DNA from: a virus
IMG/VR virus record: IMGVR_UViG_3300024057_000005
Location: 1 to 46,094 of that record
Length of the DNA stretch: 46,094 nt
Strand: one strand, 5' to 3'
Part shown: piece after piece, positions 1 through 7,173 of the stretch
How the letters are laid out: every line of letters begins with the position of its first letter
How positions within the stretch are numbered: position 1 is the first letter of the stretch
Notes under the pieces: generated by a model
Databases searched by the model: none
What the model was told of the DNA's origin: nothing
The model's input: only the letters and a program-made list of their open reading frames with translations
Position numbers and translations under genes: made by a program

Positions 1-134
1 ACGTCATGAACGTAGACACCCTCTCGGTGGAAGTCGTGTACCGAGATGCGAAAGACGCCGCGCTTGCCTGAGCGGCCGACGGTTGCGTGAGCGGACCAGC
101 CTTTCCCGGACAGGCTGAGTGATTCTTGCTTCAT
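1..134 (-). CDS. Truncated second copy of the small acidic-tail protein gene
   Basis: This is the 5' part of the gene that is complete at 45814-46089, cut by the window edge because it lies in the terminal repeat. The ATG is at 134. The one mismatch changes a codon, giving Tyr here and Cys in the right copy (context GVxVHDV). On the circular genome this is one gene, starting 9 bases after the stop of the gene at 144-623, so the two are probably co-transcribed. Function unknown. Confidence 0.8.
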   Translation of the reverse strand, partial: MKQESLSLSGKGWSAHATVGRSGKRGVFRISVHDFHREGVYVHD

Positions 135-139
135 CACCC
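1..139. repeat. Terminal direct repeat, left copy
   Basis: These 139 bases recur at 45956-46094 with a single difference, T at 13 versus C at 45968. This marks a closed or terminally redundant genome. The sequence cannot show whether it is a physical terminal repeat or an assembly overlap. The mismatch argues against a pure k-mer overlap artefact and suggests two variants in the population. Confidence 0.9.
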
Positions 140-143
140 AACC

Positions 144-623
144 CTACGTGGGGGGTAGGTTTTCCGCAATAGCCTTTTCGTTCTCCGGCAGCGGCATCAC
201 TACATCGGGCGTATCGGGGCCGATGACGATGATTTCGGGGAGCTCCACGTCGGACTCCACTTCCCGGTGCTCGCGCGGGCGTCCAGCCGTGTAGGCAAGC
301 AGGAGCTTCGTAGCCTCAAGCCACATCCGCGTTGCGTGGCCGAAGGCGATATGCAGATCCTTCGCCTCGATCTTATCGGTGTCCATGGACAGGAGCTTCT
401 CGAGGAGGTCTCCGCGGGCCACCTGGATCAGCCGATCCACGACGGAGCGCGTGTTCTTCCCGTAGAACTTGGCCAGCCCGTGGCCGTCGGTTGCGCTGAG
501 CCGCTCGCGCATATACCCAACCAGCGGCGTGCTGTCGGGGCTTTCCTTCCCGTTCTTCGGGTTGAGGAGCTCGCCCGAGTCCTCCACGAGGCTCCGCATC
601 ATCTCGGCCTTGATCTTACCCAT
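144..623 (-). CDS. Hypothetical protein, possible small terminase subunit
   Basis: A 159-residue mostly helical protein. Residues about 60-120 form a helical stretch ending in AYTAGRPREHREVES, which recalls the C-terminal end of many small terminase subunits (helix, then a GKP/GRP turn, then an acidic strand). The N-terminus has no convincing helix-turn-helix, and the gene is not next to TerL (39813-41483), so the assignment is weak. It is followed after 9 bases by the acidic-tail gene across the genome join. The start is an ATG inside CCATGG with no clear Shine-Dalgarno sequence. Confidence 0.55.
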   Translation of the reverse strand: MGKIKAEMMRSLVEDSGELLNPKNGKESPDSTPLVGYMRERLSATDGHGLAKFYGKNTRSVVDRLIQVARGDLLEKLLSMDTDKIEAKDLHIAFGHATRMWLEATKLLLAYTAGRPREHREVESDVELPEIIVIGPDTPDVVMPLPENEKAIAENLPPT

Positions 624-780
624 GGCGGGATCCTAGTCCGAAAACCCTCCGTAGAAAGCCCGATGTGGTAGGCTTTCCTGAGTCCAGCTCACTAAGCGTT
701 CCGGTCGGCCCCTTGGATTTAGCGATGACGGGGGCCCCTGCTTTACCGGATATCGGCTCTTGGTGGGCTGGGCGACCACT
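624..780. other. Intergenic region with a short inverted repeat
   Basis: No credible gene is visible. GAAAGCC near 655 pairs with GGCTTTC near 670, a seven-base stem read downstream of the minus-strand gene at 781-1200. It has only a short T-rich tail on the minus strand, so it is a weak terminator candidate. Confidence 0.35.
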
Positions 781-1200
781 TTACGCTCGCCCCGAGTCCA
801 TATCCCAGATGAAAAACTTCTTCATCTTCCCAAGGGACCCCAGGGTGCAGTCGAGGATGTACTCGATCTGGTATTTCGACCCGCCGACCATCACCCCGGC
901 TCCGACGAGGGTCTCCGTGAGGAAGTGTCGGTTGTTGTAGCCCTTGTCCGACAGCTCATCCCAGTAGCCATCCCCGGCCTGCAGGCCGTCAAACCAGAGC
1001 CACTCCCCAGCCACATCGGCGTTCCCGGTGACCGCTTTCGTGTAGACCAGCTCTGAATCCTCGATATTCCAGACCTTGAGGGACCACCCGGTGATGTCCC
1101 CTCGCTGCACGTCATCGCCGTTTTGCCGGCGCCAGCGCATGACGTTCCAGCTGTCGGTGCCCTCGATGAGCTTCTTCTGGTCGATGTCTCGCAGAGCCAT
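781..1200 (-). CDS. Hypothetical protein, probably tail-associated
   Basis: A 139-residue protein without a recognisable domain, signal peptide or membrane segment. It is rich in Trp, Gly and Asp (WSLKVWNIED, EWLWFDGLQAGDGYW), which fits a beta-sandwich virion or carbohydrate-contact protein. It begins 9 bases after the repeat-bearing tail protein at 1210-3270 and is probably in the same transcript. The ATG lies in a CCATGG site without an obvious ribosome-binding site, so translational coupling is likely. Function unknown. Confidence 0.6.
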   Translation of the reverse strand: MALRDIDQKKLIEGTDSWNVMRWRRQNGDDVQRGDITGWSLKVWNIEDSELVYTKAVTGNADVAGEWLWFDGLQAGDGYWDELSDKGYNNRHFLTETLVGAGVMVGGSKYQIEYILDCTLGSLGKMKKFFIWDMDSGRA

Positions 1201-1209
1201 GGCTGGGTC

Positions 1210-3270
1210 CTAGTAGCGCCCCTCGTAGGGCGATGAGGTGATCTGTCCTTCGTCGCCCCCCGCTGGGGCAATGTAGCCGGCGTGCGCACTGGATGCGATG
1301 AATCCCTCTTCGCAGCCCCCCGCCGCGATGTATCCGGCGTGCTCACTGGAGGCGATATATCCCTCCTCGGCCCCGCCAGCCGCGATATACCCCGCCACGG
1401 GGAGCACGCGGATCAGGTTGATATCGGTAATCACCCCGCTTTCGGTGAACTCCAGGGTGTCCGTAGCCACCTGAATGAAGACCATATTTCCCGTGACCGC
1501 GACGACGAGGTAGACGTCCTCGTCGAACTCGATGGCCTCATCTACGATCACCTTGCGCCCCCTCAGGACGACCAGGCTCTCGGCGAACTCCACGGCCTCC
1601 AGCGCAGGGATGACCAGGCGGGCCCTTGAGAAGTGGAGAGTCTCGCTGAACTCAATCGTCTCTGCGTCCGGCAGGAACAGCAGGACCCTCGAGATAAACA
1701 GGCTCTCGGCGAACTCCAGGGTCTCGGCGATCTCCACCTTCCGGCCCCGCTTGAAGAAGAGGTCCTCCGTAAACTCCACGGTGTCCGTATCCGGGAGGAA
1801 AATCTTGTCCTGGGAGGTGTAGATCCCCTCCTCGAACTCCACGGACTCCGCCACCTCGACAACCTTCGGGAACAGGGTCCCGAGGGCCAGGAACTGGATC
1901 GAGGTGAAATCCCGATCGAGCTGCAGCGTCGTGTCCGTCGAGGTCGTGTTGCGGAAGATGTGGAGCCCGTAATCCTCCGTGTCGTCCGCCTCGATCACCA
2001 CCATTCCGTGCTCGCCGGCCTCGTTCCCCTGGGAGGCGCTGTTGTTCCGGGTGAAGCACCGGCCGTCCCCGTACAAGGGCCCCGTGAGCGTATTGCGGAC
2101 GAAGTATCGGTAATTGAACGGCTGCCCCACGGCCACGGTGCTGGGCCTGGAGCAGTTCACCTGGAAGAAAACCAGCGTGAAGGCGTTCGTGTCGATCTGC
2201 AGCTCGCGGTTCGGGTTGCCCAGGCTCGTGTAGGAGTCCGCGGAGGGGCTGTCCTCGTCAACGGTCCACGTATCGAACTCCTGCCGATCCGCCGGATTCG
2301 GCGCGCTCGTGTCGTCCACCGTCATCGTCCCCACGGCGATGTCGATATCCTGCCGCTCGAGATAGACCGCGGTAAAGGTCGTCGCCTCGGCCACGATGGT
2401 GAAGTCGTCCGAGTACCCCGTGCCGGAGAGCTCGAATCGAACGCGCACCCGGGCGTCCACATCGACGTTCTCGATCGGCAGCTTGAAGTTCAGGTAGCCG
2501 TCATCGCACCCGTCCTGCCCGTCGAGGAACGTGGTGACCCGCGCGATCTCCGTGATGGTCACGCTGTCCCCGTTCTCGTCGAGCTCCAGCACCGCGACGC
2601 ACGACAGGGGCACGGCCGCGGAGGGGTCGTTGTGGCGGGCGTGGAGGGAGATGATGGCGAGATACCAGCCGAGCTGCGTGAAGCTGATCCACTCCGCCCC
2701 GGCGCCGGCCACCCAGCCGAAGGACCCCGTATCTACCTCGTCGTCCACGTTCCATTCGTCGTACACCTGGAGCGTTTCCGTAGCCACGGGGGAGTCCGTG
2801 GTGGAGCGCAGGCGGATGTAGTCCGCGTCATCGTCCAGCTTGATCACCCCCATGTAGGAGCGGTTCGCGTCGAACGTCAGGTTGGCGGGGGAGGAGTTCC
2901 CCGTCATCTGAGCGTGGAGCTTCATCGTGTCCCCCACGAGCATCGTCACGATGCCGGCGGAGTTGCAGATGACCTTGTTCAGCTGGTTTTTGAGGGTCCT
3001 CGAGCCCCACGATTGGGACCGGAACTCGACCCCGAAGGCTGAAAGCGTGAGGGCTGAGCGCACCTCGGACCGGACGTTCCCGGATGCAATCGTGGCCACG
3101 TAGGAGCCGAATACGAGATAGTGCCCCGCCTCGTCGCACGTCCACTCATCCGTGGAGAAGGACCCGGTTTCCTCAATTACCGTCGTATCCCAGGGGATGT
3201 GCCCACCCACGGCCGAGAGAGTCCCCCCGGCCGTTATCTCCCGGTAAATTGCCTTGTCACCTGCTGCCAT
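1210..3270 (-). CDS. Large fibre-like virion protein with C1q-like domain and two tandem repeat arrays
   Basis: A 686-residue protein, probably a tail fibre or surface decoration. Residues 1-145 have the strand order of a C1q/TNF-like jelly roll (GHYLVFGSYVA, then MGVIKL). Two more beta-sandwich-like segments follow to about 465. Residues 469-591 contain six 20-21 residue repeats centred on VEFxExL, with a partial seventh at about 604. The last 61 residues are three 19-residue AGYIAxGG...EEGxI units. The start is supported by GGAG a few bases upstream of the ATG. Neighbours on both sides look like tail genes. A trimeric adhesin binding surface glycans is an inference from the fold. Confidence 0.7.
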   Translation of the reverse strand: MAAGDKAIYREITAGGTLSAVGGHIPWDTTVIEETGSFSTDEWTCDEAGHYLVFGSYVATIASGNVRSEVRSALTLSAFGVEFRSQSWGSRTLKNQLNKVICNSAGIVTMLVGDTMKLHAQMTGNSSPANLTFDANRSYMGVIKLDDDADYIRLRSTTDSPVATETLQVYDEWNVDDEVDTGSFGWVAGAGAEWISFTQLGWYLAIISLHARHNDPSAAVPLSCVAVLELDENGDSVTITEIARVTTFLDGQDGCDDGYLNFKLPIENVDVDARVRVRFELSGTGYSDDFTIVAEATTFTAVYLERQDIDIAVGTMTVDDTSAPNPADRQEFDTWTVDEDSPSADSYTSLGNPNRELQIDTNAFTLVFFQVNCSRPSTVAVGQPFNYRYFVRNTLTGPLYGDGRCFTRNNSASQGNEAGEHGMVVIEADDTEDYGLHIFRNTTSTDTTLQLDRDFTSIQFLALGTLFPKVVEVAESVEFEEGIYTSQDKIFLPDTDTVEFTEDLFFKRGRKVEIAETLEFAESLFISRVLLFLPDAETIEFSETLHFSRARLVIPALEAVEFAESLVVLRGRKVIVDEAIEFDEDVYLVVAVTGNMVFIQVATDTLEFTESGVITDINLIRVLPVAGYIAAGGAEEGYIASSEHAGYIAAGGCEEGFIASSAHAGYIAPAGGDEGQITSSPYEGRY
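1213..1395 (-). repeat. Tandem 57-bp coding repeats (AGYIA units)
   Basis: Three consecutive 19-codon units encode residues 626-686 of the fibre-like protein, each beginning AGYIA and containing an EEGxI or DEGxI core. The last unit carries a short unique end. Copy number could vary by slippage or recombination. Confidence 0.8.
1498..1866 (-). repeat. Tandem 60-63-bp coding repeats (VEFxE units)
   Basis: Six units encode residues 469-591 of the fibre-like protein. The consensus is a hydrophobic strand, two to five residues, then (V/I/L)EF(A/T/S/D/E)E. The regular spacing suggests a repeated beta-hairpin shaft. Confidence 0.75.
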
Positions 3271-3295
3271 TGTTCACTCCGAAGGACCTGATAGG

Positions 3296-3340
3296 CCCCC
3301 CTCTTGGCATCCGTCTCCGGCCCCTGGAGACGGGAGGGGG
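3296..3340 (-). other. Hairpin between two tail genes
   Basis: CCGTCTCC at 3311-3318 pairs with GGAGACGG at 3326-3333, flanked by C-rich and G-rich arms that extend the stem. It lies downstream of the minus-strand gene at 3343-4014. There is no T-run, so it may act as an mRNA stabiliser or attenuator rather than a classical terminator. Confidence 0.4.
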
Positions 3341-3342
3341 GA

Positions 3343-4014
3343 TCAAGGGAGCGCGCCCTGGTGGTTGACTGACACCTGCAGGGTATCGGTGGCCGTCTTC
3401 GTAAAGACCACGGCTCCGGGGAACGAGGCCTCGTCGGCGTGGTTCAGGATGGGCTCCGAGGCGCCGGGGCTCTGGTTGGTTATCCACAGGTCGGCGATCC
3501 CCACGGCGTTGAAGTCCCCGGCCGCGTAGTCGTACCGGTAGGTCATCACGTCAGCCCCCCTGCCGGTGTTCAGCGTGTCTCCGTCGTCGGTTACGGGGTA
3601 GTTTTCGGGGGTTTGGCTCGGTTCCTTCTGCGTGGAACCGATGATCCCGACCATGTTGCTGCGATTGTTGGCGACGTTGGGGGCCGCGCTGCCCCCGTTG
3701 GCGAGCTCTAGCGTGCGGAACTCGTTCGTGGGCGTAATCGTGTCGCTCACGGTGGGGACGATTGCTGAGTCAAACGATTGCTCGAAGAGCCCCCGGTGCA
3801 TGCATTGCATGTACCAGAGGGCCCCCGCCGTGGTGACGAGGTTCTTCCACGAGAACCGGTCCATACCGTAGACCGACCCGTACGCCCCGCAGGTGCAACG
3901 CCGCGTATCGGCGCAGAACGGATCCCCTTCGACGAGATAGCACGTCACCTTGTGGTGCGTGTGGACGAAATGGACGTTGGGCTCTGAGAACCCGACTTGC
4001 TCGGTGGTATGCAC
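3343..4014 (-). CDS. Hypothetical tail or virion protein
   Basis: A 223-residue protein. The N-terminal 45 residues are rich in His and Cys (VHTHHKVTCY, CADTRRCTCGAYG), a possible metal-binding patch. The rest is polar and beta-like, with an Asp/Asn/Gly-rich centre and a C-terminal strand series (AVVFTKTATDTLQVSVN). The start is a GTG preceded by GGAG at good spacing. Its position next to the repeat-bearing fibre gene suggests a structural role. I do not recognise the family. Confidence 0.6.
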   Translation of the reverse strand: MHTTEQVGFSEPNVHFVHTHHKVTCYLVEGDPFCADTRRCTCGAYGSVYGMDRFSWKNLVTTAGALWYMQCMHRGLFEQSFDSAIVPTVSDTITPTNEFRTLELANGGSAAPNVANNRSNMVGIIGSTQKEPSQTPENYPVTDDGDTLNTGRGADVMTYRYDYAAGDFNAVGIADLWITNQSPGASEPILNHADEASFPGAVVFTKTATDTLQVSVNHQGALP

Positions 4015-4039
4015 GGCGCGGCTCCAGGAGAGGTGGGCC

Positions 4040-4073
4040 GCTCAGGGGGCGTGGAGGGATACGACCCCTGAGC
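4040..4073. other. Perfect 9-bp inverted repeat
   Basis: GCTCAGGGG pairs with CCCCTGAGC across a 16-base loop in the gap between two minus-strand genes. No T-tract follows on either strand. Role unknown. Confidence 0.35.
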
Positions 4074-4123
4074 AACCCGGAGGGTACTGAGATGGTCGCA
4101 TCGTAGGCCTCCGGCCCCGCCGT

Positions 4124-4369
4124 TCAAGGAGTCCGCAGAATGCGCCCCAGGCTCATGTCTCGCATCTCCATCTCGCGCTTGACCCACGGGAATGGCATCT
4201 CGATCCCCTTTTGCACCCTATACGCCAGCTTTACGCGAGCCCTCGCCCCAAACCGGATCCGGTACACGGCCTCAATGGAATCCCTGTCCAGCATCTCCCA
4301 CACGTCGTAATAGTCACGCATGCCCCCGGTTTTGTCCTCGCTCGAGAGGATGCGGCCGAGGTCGCTCAT
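4124..4369 (-). CDS. Small hypothetical protein
   Basis: An 81-residue charged protein beginning MSDLGRILSS and ending LGRILRTP, so the motif LGRIL occurs at both ends. The ATG at 4369 was chosen because it overlaps the stop of the upstream gene as ATGA; longer forms would read back through that gene. No domain recognised. Probably translationally coupled in a chain of three small genes (4853 to 4124). Confidence 0.55.
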   Translation of the reverse strand: MSDLGRILSSEDKTGGMRDYYDVWEMLDRDSIEAVYRIRFGARARVKLAYRVQKGIEMPFPWVKREMEMRDMSLGRILRTP

Positions 4370-4539
4370 CGGCCCCAGACCCGTTCCAGGCGGACCGCAA
4401 GCCACCTGAGGGAGGTCACCGTACTCTCCAGGAGGAGTATGTCGTCGCCGCCCGCCTCTACGCCCGCCGCCCGCTTGATCAGCCGCGGCGCCTTTCCGCA
4501 CATCTCATCCAGCAGCACGTCCTCGGTCTCGCTCAGCAC
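4366..4539 (-). CDS. Small hypothetical protein with GTG start
   Basis: A 57-residue helical protein. A GTG at 4539 is preferred over longer forms because GGAGG lies seven bases upstream and the start overlaps the stop of the preceding gene. Its own stop overlaps the next ATG. No domain recognised. Confidence 0.5.
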   Translation of the reverse strand: MLSETEDVLLDEMCGKAPRLIKRAAGVEAGGDDILLLESTVTSLRWLAVRLERVWGR

Positions 4540-4853
4540 GACAGGGCCTCCACGCGGCTCCTCAGGCAGTCGATCAGCGCCGACTTCGCCTTGGCGTCGT
4601 CCCATAGCTGATCTTCCCAGGCCACGAACTCCGCGGTGTCCATATGGGCGTGAGCCTGCTCCAGGGACGGCCGCATGACGGAAGCCCCTCCCATGCGCCC
4701 CATGCAGGTGTTCGCCAGCTCCGGGGCGTACACGACCTCCAGGGAGCCCCTGCAGCGGGCCTCGACGAGGGCGGGGGCGAAAACGCTGGAGAACATCGCG
4801 TCCATCTTGGCCTTGTAGAGCTTGCCGTAGGCCGTGAGCTTGTCGTCATTCAT
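4533..4853 (-). CDS. Hypothetical protein heading a minus-strand operon
   Basis: A 106-residue soluble, mainly helical protein with no recognised family (starts MNDDKLTAYGKLYKAK). It is the first gene on the minus strand after the long intergenic region at 4854-5559, so its promoter should lie there, close to the direct-repeat cluster. Confidence 0.6.
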   Translation of the reverse strand: MNDDKLTAYGKLYKAKMDAMFSSVFAPALVEARCRGSLEVVYAPELANTCMGRMGGASVMRPSLEQAHAHMDTAEFVAWEDQLWDDAKAKSALIDCLRSRVEALSC

Positions 4854-4885
4854 CCCCCGACCCTACCACGGGGGGAGGAAAGGCG

Positions 4886-4954
4886 CTCGGATCTGAAAAC
4901 TGGCCGGGATCTGGCTCGGATCTGGCTCGGATCTGAAAACTGGCCGAAAACTGG
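4886..4954. repeat. Iteron-like direct repeats
   Basis: A 21-base unit (CTCGGATCTGAAAACTGGCC plus G) occurs at 4886 and again at 4926, exactly 40 bases apart. Two GGATCTGGCT repeats lie between them, and a further partial AAAACTGG follows. Tight spacing at about one and two helical turns is typical of protein-binding iterons. Confidence 0.65.
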
Positions 4955-5402
4955 ACCTACTGCCCATTGTGGTCCGGCCCCCGCAGACCACCACAGATAC
5001 GAAAAAGGCCCGCCACAAGGACGAGCCTTCGAAACCCCCGGGGGAGTTCGGTCTTGAGGCGCGCCGTGAAGCGCGCTAGGGTGCTGAAATGTCAATAGCA
5101 ACACCGGGAACAAGTGTGGCTCTTGCGGGGAACTTCCGCAATGCCCTCTCCGGTGTTTTCTTGGCATCGAGAATGGCCAGCCACATCTCGCCAACAGGTG
5201 GTTTCCCAACCTCGCCGTAAGGCGGGCTGAACCCTCGCAGGGGGCTAGGCCCGGCGCGCGAGGTAAAAAAAGAACCCGGGAGGTCGGCCTCTCTGAACTC
5301 CGCATCTGCGGGGGGAGGGGGGGTGTTTGGGCGAGGGCCCTGCCGAGCCTCGGGGAGCCGAGCCCGGCGCCCCAGTCTCCAGCGAGCAGAGCGAGCTGTT
5401 CC

Positions 5403-5422
5403 GGGGCCCGATGTAGGGCCCC
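5403..5422. other. GGGGCCC palindromic hairpin
   Basis: GGGGCCC and GGGCCCC flank a six-base loop, with further C and G pairing outside. A second perfect hairpin (GAGAGC-TT-GCTCTC) lies 10 bases downstream. Both are in the gene-free region, so they may be operator sites or RNA structures. Confidence 0.45.
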
Positions 5423-5559
5423 TCCGGGAAAGAGAGCTTGCTCTCCAAACCCCGATAGAGTCAGAGGCGAGCGCAGCGATGCCGCATCTTCTCCCCCGCG
5501 ACGCCCCTTTCAGATACCCTCCCCGTTCCGGAGGTTCTTCAGGTAGGCTTGACTCAACG

Positions 5560-5820
5560 ATGGACCCCTCACGCCTAACCACCGAACAGCTGAAGGCCAT
5601 CCGCCTTCGCAGCCGAATGAGAAACCGCGACTACCTCAGCCGTAAAGACAAGGAGGCCATGATGTGGGTCAACGAGACTGGATCCATCGCGGATGTCGGC
5701 GAACTAGCCCGCGTCCTTGGCTGCACGAACATCGTGGCAAACACCATCCTGCAGCGACTTCAGGCCCTGGGGTTGCTGCAACAGGAAGAGACGGAAGAAA
5801 AGGAGCCGTGGCAGGAATGA
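5560..5820 (+). CDS. Winged-helix DNA-binding protein
   Basis: An 86-residue protein. Residues 40-78 look like a helix-turn-helix with wing (SIADVGELARVLGC, then NTILQRLQALGLL), as in MarR-type or replication-initiation winged helices. The preceding region is basic (LRSRMRNRD). It is the first plus-strand gene after the long control region and overlaps the next gene as ATGA, so it is a plausible early regulator of the divergent promoters. The ATG at 5560 follows an AGGTAGG-like ribosome-binding site. Confidence 0.6.
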   Translation: MDPSRLTTEQLKAIRLRSRMRNRDYLSRKDKEAMMWVNETGSIADVGELARVLGCTNIVANTILQRLQALGLLQQEETEEKEPWQE

Positions 5821-5984
5821 GCGCCCTCTACTGCGTTTGGTGCGGATACCCCATCCGCTGGTATCACCGCAAGGCTCGCACATACCTGTACGTGTCATCC
5901 AAGCTCGAACGCACGCTGCATAAGCGTTGCGCTAAGCTGGCCGATGAGCGCAGAGCGCGGCGCCTGCCGGGGGATACGGAATGA
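5817..5984 (+). CDS. Small zinc-binding protein
   Basis: A 55-residue basic protein with CVWCGYP near the N-terminus and a later HKRC, consistent with one zinc site. The ATG overlaps the preceding stop (ATGA). Probably a DNA- or RNA-binding regulator; no family recognised. Confidence 0.5.
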   Translation: MSALYCVWCGYPIRWYHRKARTYLYVSSKLERTLHKRCAKLADERRARRLPGDTE

Positions 5985-5997
5985 ATAGGTACTGCGG

Positions 5998-6255
5998 ATG
6001 GTGGCCATCATGATCCCCAACGAATCCAGGCTGGAGCGCATCGAGGGGAAGCTGGACCAGATACTGAAGATCCTCCGCGGCAGGGAGAAGGCCGGCCAGG
6101 CGGCGCGTGACATACCGGACACCGCGACAACTGCGCTTACCGTGGGGCCCGCCGGCAACCTCAAGGAGGTGGACATAGTAGACGAGCCCCCGGGGCGGTG
6201 GGCCGCGGAGTGGCTGGAGAAGAACGATGACGAGCCGGACGATGGCGGTTTATAA
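5998..6255 (+). CDS. Small helical protein
   Basis: An 85-residue acidic protein with a heptad-like helix at about residues 8-35 ([16 protein letters not shown]). It is likely an oligomeric coiled-coil protein. The start could instead be the internal ATG at 6010, which has a better-placed GGTGG. It overlaps the start of the methyltransferase remnant by up to 29 bases. Confidence 0.5.
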   Translation: MVAIMIPNESRLERIEGKLDQILKILRGREKAGQAARDIPDTATTALTVGPAGNLKEVDIVDEPPGRWAAEWLEKNDDEPDDGGL

Positions 6256-6859
6256 CGAAACGGAAGCATTTGCTGCTGAGTGGATGAGAGGCCTGATGTC
6301 GGGCGGACACATACCTAGCGGGCCAATTATCGAACGGCCCATCCAGGGCCTCGCCCCTAAATCCCTCTCTAGGTTTTGTCAAACGCACCTATTTGCTGGG
6401 ATCGGCGGATGGCCGCACGCCTTACGATTAGCCGGGTGGCCAGACGACCGCCCCGTCTGGACGGGATCGCGGCTTGCGTCGGTGCTCCACATAAAAGACA
6501 ACGACTGTACTTCGTGGCCGACCTGCGCAGCGAGGGATTGGAAGAGTGGCAAGAGCAACCTGCACGGCAAGAACTCACGGTCCCTCAACGAAGTAGCGAT
6601 GCTGGCGGGGTGGGCCACGCCTACAGCAAGCATGAAGAAGCGATCAAAGGCTCACTTGAAGGGACGCGCTCCGCTACCCCACGAAACTCATCTTTCTGGG
6701 ACGGTCACGAATGGGTCCTCTGTCACGACCCTAAAAGTTCCCGATGGCGGCCAATTGAACCCGGCGCATTCCCGTTGGCTCATGGGGTTCCCGGCCGCAT
6801 GGGACGCCTGCGCGCCTACGGGAACGCGATCGTCGCACCGCTCGCGGCGGAGTTCATAA
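6227..6859 (+). pseudogene. DNA cytosine-5 methyltransferase remnant, catalytic core deleted
   Basis: Residues about 52-80 carry motif I of C5 methyltransferases (HLFAGIGGW, then the phage-typical [12 protein letters not shown]). In family members a PCQ loop, the ENV/EQV motif and about 60 residues follow; here they are missing. The reading jumps at about 6466-6475 into DNA that encodes the motif VIII region in another frame. The frame described here continues as [10 protein letters not shown]...[13 protein letters not shown], which resembles the C-terminal region of other phage methyltransferases. Without PCQ it cannot methylate alone. The start could be 6227 or the ATG at 6242. Confidence 0.6.
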
Positions 6860-6888
6860 CCTCCTACATGGACATCTACCCGAAGTAA
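6468..6888 (+). pseudogene. Second-frame methyltransferase C-terminal region
   Basis: In the frame shifted relative to the previous entry, the same DNA encodes [15 protein letters not shown] (motif VIII-like), then [20 protein letters not shown] and [13 protein letters not shown] (motifs IX-X). This is the expected continuation of the N-terminal motif I half, so an out-of-frame deletion separated the two halves. It lacks a proper start in this frame. The 3' end overlaps the convergent minus-strand gene at 6876-7130 by 13 bases. Confidence 0.6.
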
Positions 6889-7130
6889 CTCCCCATCCAC
6901 CCACCGGCGCCCGCCGCGGCTCCGGCCCACCACATCATCCGCTTCTCCACGGCGGAGAGCCTGAGGGCTAGATCGCAGAGGCGCTCCTCGATCTTCTCAT
7001 TCCAGGCGTGCTGGTTGGCCCACCAAGCCTCGATGCGGCCGTCATGCTCAGCGACCCAGAGCTTGAGGCGTGTAACCTCCTGCTCCAGGCCGTCCAGCCC
7101 CTTCTCGAGGTCCTCAGGTGTCGGGGGCAT
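6876..7130 (-). CDS. Coiled-coil membrane protein, XhlA/holin-associated type
   Basis: An 84-residue protein with a charged coiled coil at residues 5-60 and one C-terminal hydrophobic segment (WWAGAAAGAGGWMGSYFG). This is the architecture of XhlA-like holin-associated proteins. A lysis role is inferred. A similar but opposite topology occurs in the gene at 43615-43908. Confidence 0.55.
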   Translation of the reverse strand: MPPTPEDLEKGLDGLEQEVTRLKLWVAEHDGRIEAWWANQHAWNEKIEERLCDLALRLSAVEKRMMWWAGAAAGAGGWMGSYFG

Positions 7131-7173
7131 GAGCGGAGCTTAGGGGGCCGTAGCCCCCGGTTCCACCCGTATG

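Larger units (their letters stand above)
4854..5559. promoter_or_regulatory. Long intergenic control region between divergent operons
   Basis: About 700 bases separate the minus-strand gene starting at 4853 from the plus-strand gene starting at 5560. No convincing gene is present; only a 43-codon plus-strand reading frame at 5089-5220 and a biased minus-strand frame exist. It holds a cluster of direct repeats (4886-4954), an AAGGC/GCCTT hairpin followed by T's on the minus strand near 5003-5030, and several palindromes (5403-5422, 5432-5445). It is the best candidate in the genome for early promoters or a replication origin. Confidence 0.5.

Noticed and set aside
1633-3042. Long plus-strand open frame opposite the fibre-like gene
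   Set aside because: It is antisense to a gene with clear domains and repeats, has a biased His/Arg/Leu/Val composition and no ribosome-binding site; it follows from GC-rich codon use.
4886-4954. CRISPR array
   Set aside because: Only two full repeats with a short spacer that itself contains partial repeat copies; iteron-like instead.
5089-5220. 43-codon plus-strand frame (MSIATPGTSVALAGN...)
   Set aside because: Looks mildly protein-like but no ribosome-binding site or recognised pattern; too little to call.
5076-5600. Minus-strand open frame in the intergenic control region
   Set aside because: Arg/Pro/Ser-rich, no plausible start, overlaps the winged-helix gene start and the palindromes.
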